Source: DATNPH01 sp036703315
GTDB taxonomy: Bacteria > Cyanobacteriota > Cyanobacteriia > Cyanobacteriales > Coleofasciculaceae
Direction: 5' to 3'
Assembly: GCA_036703315.1 (NCBI GenBank)
Contig: DATNPH010000207.1
Coordinates: 1-11,364 of the forward strand
DNA: 11,364 nt
Every line of letters begins with the position of its first letter. Within the stretch, counting starts at the first letter, position 1. Below the pieces are notes generated by a model, which was given only the letters and a program-made list of their open reading frames with translations, ran no database searches and was not told the DNA's origin. Below are positions 5,641 to 11,364 of this stretch, in pieces. The position numbers were made by a program, and so were the translations under genes.

Positions 5641-8426
5641 TGTAGGCGACAGCGAACTTGAGACTGGGTGGTGGGCATCTCAGCCACGAGAGCAACCTGC
5701 CCTTTTTCATTAATCAGCCACCCTTTAGCCTCCACAAGTTTTTTGGACGAGGTTGTTGGTGAAGCAGAGGCACTAGCAGCACCAATAGGGTTCTCAGCCC
5801 TCTGGGTGGGTAATGGTACATCTTCCCAGGTGTTACTGCTGCCAATAGGTTCGTAAGGATTCGGTGCTAAACCCCCTCTGCCTGTGTTGAAAAACTCAAT
5901 AGATGCCTGGTTTTCGCCCGACTGACAGCCTTGTGCAACTTCTACGTTGACTGGCTCTACTGGCAACTCGGCTAGTCCCCGGCTGGGGTCAACATCAGGC
6001 GAGTTGATGGTCACCGTGCCATTTAATGAAGAATCTGCCCCAGTAGCAGTGATGTCACTTTCTGGAGTCAACTGCGATCGGAACTTTGTACCAAAGATAC
6101 CTTGGGTTGTGATGCTGACATTACCCCCACGGAAGTCCTGAGAATTAGCACTGATATCACTATTTTCCACAGCAGCTAAGACGCCAGTATTAATAGTAAT
6201 ATTTCCCCCGCTGACTATGCTTCCGGTAGCGTTGGTCGTGATGTTACTGCCATGACGCAACACTAAATCTACTGAGTTCAGGTTAATATTCCCCTGCCCC
6301 CCTTTAGTGTTGGCATTGATAAATGCCCCATTGTCTAGACGGATAGAGGAAGCTGCAACATTGATGTTACCTGCATTACCCTGTCCAATGCTTTCGACAT
6401 TTAGATTTGCCTTATTAGTCAAAGAAAGTGTTTTTGTCGTGATGTAGAGGCTGCCTGAATTACCAATGCCCTGCTCTTCCACTCTGCCCCTGATGAAACT
6501 CTTATCCATCAAGGAGATGTTATCTCTAGCCTCAATGATTATAGGACCTGCATTTCCTACTCTCAGAGTGCTCGTATTCACTTCGGCTTGATTGGTAAGA
6601 GAAAGCGAGTTGGCACTGATATATATGCCGTCTGAATTGCCTGTGCCATGTTCTGATACCCTGCTGCTGACGAAACTCCCATTCAGCAAGGAGATGCTAC
6701 CACTGGCCCTAATTATTATCGGACCTGAATTTCCTACGCCATCGGTGGAGGCAGTTAGTCCAGTTTCATTGATAGAAAGGTTTCCTGTCGTGATGTCAAT
6801 CCCGCCTGAGTTGCCCATAGCATTCTTATTCACCCGGCTTCTGATGTCACTATGATCCATTAAGGAGATGCTACGGCTAGCCCGAAGGATTACTTTACCT
6901 GCATCTCCCACTCCAAAAGTGCTGGCATTCAGTTCGGTGTTCTTGGTAAGAAAAATCGAGTCGGCACTGATGTAGATGCCGCTTGAGTTGCCTTTGCCGT
7001 TCTCTGCCACCCGGCTTCTGACGCGACTACTCTCTATCAAGACGTTACCGCTAGCCTTAATGATTACCGGACCTGAATTTCCTACGCCATCGGTAGTTGC
7101 ACTTATTCCAGAGAATTTGAGAAAAAGGTTTCCTGTCGTGATGTCAATCCCGCCTGAGTTGCCCATAGCATTCTTATTCACCCGGCTTTGAAGCTGACCA
7201 TCATTATTCATGGAGATGCTATCACTGGCGTTAATGATTACTTGGCCTGCATTTCCCACTCCAAAAGTGCCAGCATTCAGTTCGGCATTATTGCTTAAAA
7301 TTAGCGAACCAGTAGCAATCTTGATATTGCCTGCATTACCTGTAGCCTTCTCTTCTACCTGGTTTTTTACTTTACTATCATCCAAGGAAACTGTACCGGA
7401 CGCCTGAATTTCTACATCCCCTGCCTGAGCCTGCGAAGAGCCCAAATCTTTCCCGATTCCAGCTATTAGCTCGCTTTTTCCCGACATGGCTAAATTACGA
7501 GCATTAATTGTAATAAAGCCTCCATCTCCAGCACGCACATTCATAGAAGCGCCATTAGTAACAGACACATCCGATCGCGCTACATGATTAGGAAAGTTCA
7601 AGCTGCCATTTTCATTGAGTCCAACGTTCCCGGCGACAGATAATCCTCCTAACTCAATTCGACCACCCAGTGCTGTTAGTTTCCCTGCATCTAAGCTAAT
7701 ATCACCGCCTACTAGGACTAAGTTTTGATTGGGTTTGACTTCTAGATTAGACCCCTGCACTTTTATAGGGGCAGGATTATCTCCCAATTGCAAGCCGATA
7801 GGAACATTTACCGTTAATAGGGGTTGGGTTCGAGTATCTGTGGCGCTGAATTTTGTACCATCAGCAAAGATTGCGCTACTAGCTGTACTCCCAATAAAAG
7901 AACCGCCAATGTTGAGCTTGGCATTGGGTCCAAAAATAATGCCATTGGGATTGATTAGAAACAAGTTTGCTGTGCCGTTGGCTTTGATCACACCATCAAT
8001 ATTAGAGCCAGACCCACCTGTGACACGGCTAATAATGTTCTGAATATTTGGAGCATTATTGAAGTAAGCGGTGCTTTGGGTAGGTACAGAAAACTGGCTA
8101 AAACTGTGGAATAGATTTGCGCCTCTAGTTGCTCCCCCATCAATTTGGAAAGCTCCTGGTATGGGCGTGACTAGAGAACTTTCAGCTCCTAAGGTATTAT
8201 CACCGACAACTTGACCCAAAGCGTAATCCCCAGAGAATGCGATCGCGTAACCTAATGCTAAGGGAGTAACTATTTGCAGTAGATGCCAGTAACCAACTGG
8301 TAGAAACCATAAATCTGCCTGAGCGCTAAATGACAGAACTTTTCGCTTCCGGTGGTATGCCCTGAGTCGTGTAAACTTCACAATAAGTTGGCTGGGATGC
8401 CGAAATATAGATGGTTTTCTGCTCAT
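5637..8426 (-). CDS. TPS-type filamentous haemagglutinin-like exoprotein (HA1)
   Basis: A 929-residue protein counted from ATG 8426; a GTG at 8462 would add 12 residues but has no ribosome binding site. A long basic leader (1-45) precedes the hydrophobic signal core (about 48-64), with a likely cut near ALGQ (69-72). Next comes the haemagglutination-activity/TPS domain (about 77-185 and the flanking beta structure) with NTLGAESS, DGGATRGANLFHSFS and the NPNG motif at 159-162. This domain addresses such proteins to a TpsB outer-membrane pore. Residues about 335-690 are six Gly/Asn/Ser-rich units of about 58 residues, arranged as three pairs, expected to stack as a beta-helix. The C-terminal region (ELPVEPVNVEVAQGC, GGLAPNPYEP, an ASASASPTT linker, GWLINEKG) is shared with HA2. 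After signal removal only two cysteines remain, Cys834 and Cys926. Probable surface adhesin or matrix protein. No transporter gene is seen in the window. Confidence 0.88.
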   Translation of the reverse strand: MSRKPSIFRHPSQLIVKFTRLRAYHRKRKVLSFSAQADLWFLPVGYWHLLQIVTPLALGYAIAFSGDYALGQVVGDNTLGAESSLVTPIPGAFQIDGGATRGANLFHSFSQFSVPTQSTAYFNNAPNIQNIISRVTGGSGSNIDGVIKANGTANLFLINPNGIIFGPNAKLNIGGSFIGSTASSAIFADGTKFSATDTRTQPLLTVNVPIGLQLGDNPAPIKVQGSNLEVKPNQNLVLVGGDISLDAGKLTALGGRIELGGLSVAGNVGLNENGSLNFPNHVARSDVSVTNGASMNVRAGDGGFITINARNLAMSGKSELIAGIGKDLGSSQAQAGDVEIQASGTVSLDDSKVKNQVEEKATGNAGNIKIATGSLILSNNAELNAGTFGVGNAGQVIINASDSISMNNDGQLQSRVNKNAMGNSGGIDITTGNLFLKFSGISATTDGVGNSGPVIIKASGNVLIESSRVRSRVAENGKGNSSGIYISADSIFLTKNTELNASTFGVGDAGKVILRASRSISLMDHSDIRSRVNKNAMGNSGGIDITTGNLSINETGLTASTDGVGNSGPIIIRASGSISLLNGSFVSSRVSEHGTGNSDGIYISANSLSLTNQAEVNTSTLRVGNAGPIIIEARDNISLMDKSFIRGRVEEQGIGNSGSLYITTKTLSLTNKANLNVESIGQGNAGNINVAASSIRLDNGAFINANTKGGQGNINLNSVDLVLRHGSNITTNATGSIVSGGNITINTGVLAAVENSDISANSQDFRGGNVSITTQGIFGTKFRSQLTPESDITATGADSSLNGTVTINSPDVDPSRGLAELPVEPVNVEVAQGCQSGENQASIEFFNTGRGGLAPNPYEPIGSSNTWEDVPLPTQRAENPIGAASASASPTTSSKKLVEAKGWLINEKGQVALVAEMPTTQSQVRCRLH
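6370..7420 (-). repeat. 348-bp paired beta-repeat array in HA1
   Basis: Repeat pairs of 116 codons (two units of about 58) recur with a period of 348 bp; one older copy is offset by 351 bp. A 60-nt block at 6781-6840 is identical to 7129-7188. Matching also holds for 6721 with 7069 and for 6901 with 7249, so a whole pair was duplicated recently. In the protein, one unit type carries ASTFGVG-AG and SRVNKNAMGNS, and the other carries TDGVGNSGP. Confidence 0.85.
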
Positions 8427-8472
8427 AAGCTTGTTCCCAAACAGTATGCAATCGAAGGTCACAGGCAGCTAA
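8349..8472 (-). repeat. Duplicated gene junction, copy 2 (HA2/HA1)
   Basis: This is the counterpart of the HA1/CHAT junction: HA2 stop, 42-nt spacer and the start of HA1. Similarity to the CHAT side begins at 8349-8365 (14 of 17 bases match 5423-5439), is interrupted where CHAT has its insertion, and resumes at 8375 through the upstream stop codon. Beyond it the HA coding 3' ends stay aligned at a constant offset of 2832 bp for at least 670 bp (8459-9133 with 5627-6301). Confidence 0.8.
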
Positions 8473-11342
8473 CGTAAACGACAAGCACCCTGGGAACGAG
8501 TAGTGGGCACCTCAGCAACGAGGACAACTTCCCCTTTTTCGTTGATGAGCCACCCTTGGGCTTCCATAATTTTATTAGGCGGGGTTGTTGGTGAGGCAGA
8601 GGCACTAGCAGCACTAGGAGGATTCTCAGCCCTCTGTGTTGAAGGTGGCACATCTTCCCAGATGCCACTGCTGCCAAGAGGTTCGTAAGGATTAGCTGCT
8701 AAACCCCCTTTGCCAGTGTTGAAAAACGCGATCGATGTCTGCTTTCCAGCTGCCTGACAGCCCTGTGCAACTTCCACGTTGACTGGCTCAACTGGCAACT
8801 CAGCTAACCCTCGCGTCGGGTCAACATCGGGCGTGTTGATTTGCACTGTGCCATTTAATGAAGCATTTGCTCCAGTGGCGGTAATGTCACTTTCTGGAGT
8901 TAGTTGAGGTCGGAACTGTGTGCCAAAGATACCTTGAGCTGTGATATTCACATTGCCGCCACGGAAGTCAGTAGAATTTGCAGTAATGTCACTATCTTCC
9001 AGGGCAGCTAAGACACCACTGTCAATGGTGATATTGCCGCCCATGTTGTTAAGACCAGTAGCGTTAGTGGTGATTTTACTGCCATGACGCAACACTAAAT
9101 CAACAGAGTTCAGGTTGATATTCCCCTGCCCCCCAGAAGTATCAGCCCTAATGGTTGCGTTTTCCAGACGGATGGAGGGAGCTGAGACTTCGATATTGCC
9201 TGCATCAGAAAGCTTAGCCATGGCTGAGATATTGCCATTCTGGAGATTCAATGATTGATTAGCATGAATCGAGATACCGCCTGCCTTGCCATTGCCAAGA
9301 CTTTGGGCAGAAATTACAGCACCATTGATTAAGTCCAGGTTGTTTGTACTAATGTTTATACTGCCGCCATTGCCTGTTGAGTTGGACGCAGTTGCAGCAA
9401 ACAAGCCGCTTCTAAGCTGACCAGTGGCGGAGGTGCCACTCGCTTGCACCGAGTCCGAGGCGTTGACAATCAAACTCCCCCCCTTCCCTGAGCTAAAAGT
9501 GCTAGCTGAAACCTGCGCTCCATTAAAGACTTGCAATTGCCTCGTGCTAATCTCCAGGTTTCCCGCCTCACCTGTGTCTCTAGTTTCAGTCAACAAGCCG
9601 CTAGGAGACCGACCATTTGGGGTAGTGCCAATCAGTTGCACTAACTCCGAGGCATTGACAATTAAATTCCCTCCCTTTCCTGAGCCATCGGTGCTAGCTG
9701 AAACCCGTGCCCCATTAGAAATGAGTAACTGCTTAGTCGTAATCTGTAGGTTTCCCGCCGCGCCTGGGCCTTCAGTTCTAGCAAACAAGCCGCTGCGATA
9801 CTCGCCATTAGCGGAGGAGCCACTCAGTTGCACTGAATCTGAGGCATTGACAATTAAATTCCCTGCGTTTCCTGAACCACCAAAGCTGCTAACTGAAACA
9901 TCTGCCCCCTCAGAGATGAGTAACTCGCTCGTCGTAATCTCTAACTTCCCTGCTGCACCTATGCCATACGTTGCAGCAAACAAGGCGCTGGGAGAGTCAC
10001 CATCGGGGCTGGTGCCAGTTAGTTGAACCTTCTTTGAGACATTGACAATCAGATTTCCCCCCTTCCCCTCGCCCCAGGTGGTAGCAGAGACGTTTGCTCC
10101 CTTAGAGACGAGTAACTCTGGTGTCGTAATCTTTAAGTTCCCCGCTGTTCCTGTCCCCCTAGTTTCAACAAGCAAGTCACTGGGATACCGACCATCTGCG
10201 GAGGTGCCAATCGCTTGCACTTTCTCGGAGGCCTTGACAATCAAATCCCCCCCCTTCCCCTCGCCCAAGGTGCTAGCTGAGACCTGTGCCCCATCAGAGA
10301 CAAGCAACTGCCTTGTTGTGATGTTGATGTTGCCCCCTGTGCCCACGCCTCCTTTTAATACCGAATTGTCGATAAAGCTCCCCTCAGCCAGGTTGATTGC
10401 CCCTGTCGCCTTAATCTCAATATCCCCTGCTATTGAGCCAATAGAACCTAACCCTGAATCTATCCCCGCTAGCAGTTGACTTTCTCCTGCCATATTCAAG
10501 TTCTGGACATTGATGGCAATACTCCCGCCACCACCAGCGGTTACATCCACTATTGCGCCATTCGTGAGGGATACATCGGAAAGTGCTACTCCATCAGGAA
10601 AACTCAAACGTAGGTCATTGTTATCAATAGAAAGCCCAACTGTTCCCGTTCCTGCTACTCCCCCCAACTCGACTCGACCACCCTGAGCCAGCAAAGCTGC
10701 ATTATTAAGCTGCACATTGCTACCCACAAGGGCTAAAGTTTTACCATTGGGTACTTGGAGCGTAGACCCTTGCAGCTGAATACTTCCGGCATTAGCCCCA
10801 TATTGCAAACCTAGAGGAACATTGACACTCAGCAGAGGTGGGGTTTGTGGATTAGTAGCACTAAAGTGCGTACCATCAGCAAAGTTTATGCTACTAGCCG
10901 TAGTCCCAATGAAAGAGCCGCCAATGTCCAGCGAGGCATTGGAACTAAAAATAATGCCATTGGGATTGATTAGAAACAGGTTAGCTGTGCCATTGGCGGC
11001 AATTAAACCATCAATGTTAGAAACAGAGCCACCTGTTACACGGCTAATGATGTTCTGAATAGTTAGCGCATTCTTGAAGTAGGCAATGCCGTTGCTGGGT
11101 ACAGAAAACAGACTAAAACTGTGAAATAAATTTGCTCCCCTAGTTGCTCCGCCATCAATCTGGACAACTCCTGGTATGGGGGATGTAACTTGAGAACTTT
11201 CAGCACCCAAAGTATTATCGCCGACAATTGGGGGAATTTGGCTCAAAGCGTAGTTTTCAGAACAAGCGATCGCCCCACCTACTACTAAGACACTAACTAC
11301 ACTAAGCTTCCAGCTCCCGCGTAATTTCTTTACACTCTTCAT
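8469..11342 (-). CDS. TPS-type filamentous haemagglutinin-like exoprotein (HA2)
   Basis: A 957-residue paralogue of HA1, and first of the three minus-strand genes visible here. ATG 11342 is preceded by GGAG boxes and opens a compact signal peptide: basic MKSVKKLRGS, a hydrophobic core at about 13-26, and a likely cut after YALSQ (35). The TPS/haemagglutination domain follows, with NTLGAESS (43-50), GGATRGANLFHSFS and NPNG at 126-129. Residues about 341-704 hold a repeat array of 64-residue units, each with a GNLxIxT, GAxVSAxT, GKGGNLIVNAS and GTSxxGxxPSxLxxxT pattern. This repeat type is well known in cyanobacterial proteins often annotated as S-layer family or haemagglutinin-like. The C-terminal region matches HA1, with Cys862 and Cys954 the only cysteines after the signal peptide. 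Expected to be exported by two-partner secretion and to lie on the cell surface. The promoter and any upstream partner lie beyond the window end. Confidence 0.9.
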   Translation of the reverse strand: MKSVKKLRGSWKLSVVSVLVVGGAIACSENYALSQIPPIVGDNTLGAESSQVTSPIPGVVQIDGGATRGANLFHSFSLFSVPSNGIAYFKNALTIQNIISRVTGGSVSNIDGLIAANGTANLFLINPNGIIFSSNASLDIGGSFIGTTASSINFADGTHFSATNPQTPPLLSVNVPLGLQYGANAGSIQLQGSTLQVPNGKTLALVGSNVQLNNAALLAQGGRVELGGVAGTGTVGLSIDNNDLRLSFPDGVALSDVSLTNGAIVDVTAGGGGSIAINVQNLNMAGESQLLAGIDSGLGSIGSIAGDIEIKATGAINLAEGSFIDNSVLKGGVGTGGNINITTRQLLVSDGAQVSASTLGEGKGGDLIVKASEKVQAIGTSADGRYPSDLLVETRGTGTAGNLKITTPELLVSKGANVSATTWGEGKGGNLIVNVSKKVQLTGTSPDGDSPSALFAATYGIGAAGKLEITTSELLISEGADVSVSSFGGSGNAGNLIVNASDSVQLSGSSANGEYRSGLFARTEGPGAAGNLQITTKQLLISNGARVSASTDGSGKGGNLIVNASELVQLIGTTPNGRSPSGLLTETRDTGEAGNLEISTRQLQVFNGAQVSASTFSSGKGGSLIVNASDSVQASGTSATGQLRSGLFAATASNSTGNGGSINISTNNLDLINGAVISAQSLGNGKAGGISIHANQSLNLQNGNISAMAKLSDAGNIEVSAPSIRLENATIRADTSGGQGNINLNSVDLVLRHGSKITTNATGLNNMGGNITIDSGVLAALEDSDITANSTDFRGGNVNITAQGIFGTQFRPQLTPESDITATGANASLNGTVQINTPDVDPTRGLAELPVEPVNVEVAQGCQAAGKQTSIAFFNTGKGGLAANPYEPLGSSGIWEDVPPSTQRAENPPSAASASASPTTPPNKIMEAQGWLINEKGEVVLVAEVPTTRSQGACRLR
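9370..10330 (-). repeat. Five 192-bp beta-repeat units in HA2
   Basis: An anchor around AACAAGCCGCT recurs at 9400, 9592, 9784, 9979 and about 10171, giving steps of 192, 192, 195 and 192 bp, all multiples of three. Neighbouring copies share long nearly identical stretches, for example around 9650-9690 and 9840-9880, which indicates recent amplification or gene conversion. Each unit encodes about 64 residues of predicted beta-helix. Confidence 0.88.
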
Positions 11343-11345
11343 AAA

Positions 11346-11354
11346 CTCCGCTCC
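11346..11354 (-). promoter_or_regulatory. Ribosome binding site of HA2
   Basis: Two GGAG boxes on the minus strand (11351-11354, 8 nt from the start; 11346-11349, 3 nt from it) precede ATG 11342. The distal box has the standard spacing. Another ATG overlaps this site but opens only a five-codon frame that ends at the TGA overlapping the true start. Confidence 0.6.
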
Positions 11355-11364
11355 ATTTTGACCC

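Noticed and set aside
8427..8462. GTG 8462 as start of HA1 (and likewise GTG 5611 for CHAT)
   Set aside because: No ribosome binding site. ATG 8426 and ATG 5593 are aligned in the duplicated junctions and give closely matching MSRKP starts.
9370..10330. Regularly spaced repeats considered as a CRISPR array
   Set aside because: The units are about 192 bp, in frame and protein-coding, with no short repeat/unique spacer pattern.
9424..10479. Long plus-strand open frames (9424-10026 and 10042-10479) opposite HA2
   Set aside because: They are antisense to the repeat array. Their own repetitiveness follows from the HA2 repeats, and the proteins resemble no family.
11252..11275. Lipobox-like AIAC in the HA2 signal peptide
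   Set aside because: The -3 residue is Ala rather than Leu/Val/Ile, HA1 lacks the Cys, and TPS exoproteins are normally cut by signal peptidase I (here probably after YALSQ).

Overview
The window looks like chromosomal DNA of a cyanobacterium, probably a filamentous or colonial one. Seven perfect HIP1 octamers (GCGATCGC) lie at 141, 2837, 3339, 3975, 4536, 8239 and 11266. The gene families are also typical of cyanobacteria: DUF928, TPR-CHAT, and large secreted proteins with a filamentous-haemagglutinin N-terminal (TPS) domain.

Layout. At 96-845 (+) there is a small secreted DUF928 protein. At 1124-2470 (+), after a weak terminator-like hairpin and a very clear ribosome binding site, there is a secreted M6-like zinc metalloprotease carrying an EF-hand. 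This plus-strand pair converges on a three-gene minus-strand cluster, with an inverted repeat (2571-2602) in the 210-bp gap. The minus cluster is transcribed in the order 11342-8469 (TPS exoprotein, called HA2 here), 8426-5637 (paralogous TPS exoprotein, HA1), 5593-2681 (TPR-CHAT protein). Spacers of 42-43 nt suggest one operon, whose promoter lies outside the window. No TpsB/FhaC-type outer-membrane transporter is present.

How it may work. HA2 and HA1 carry signal peptides, the TPS secretion domain with an NPNG motif, long beta-helix-type repeats and a shared C-terminal region with exactly two cysteines. They are probably exported through an unlinked TpsB pore to the cell surface. The CHAT protein has an N-terminal membrane segment, TPR repeats and an intact His/Cys caspase-like dyad, so it could be an envelope-anchored protease. 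A role in processing or sensing the exoproteins is inference from gene order only.

Most interesting structure. The HA2/HA1 junction and the HA1/CHAT junction are copies of each other. The copy covers the HA 3' end, the non-coding spacer and the first ~27 codons of the next gene, which implies an unequal tandem duplication that gave HA1 a CHAT-type leader. In addition, the CHAT leader contains a roughly 93-99 nt insertion, absent from the HA1 copy, with short terminal inverted repeats and an internal C-run/G-run hairpin. It keeps the reading frame and adds 31 residues before the membrane segment. The centres of HA1 and HA2 have been expanded independently, by 348-bp and 192-bp repeats respectively.
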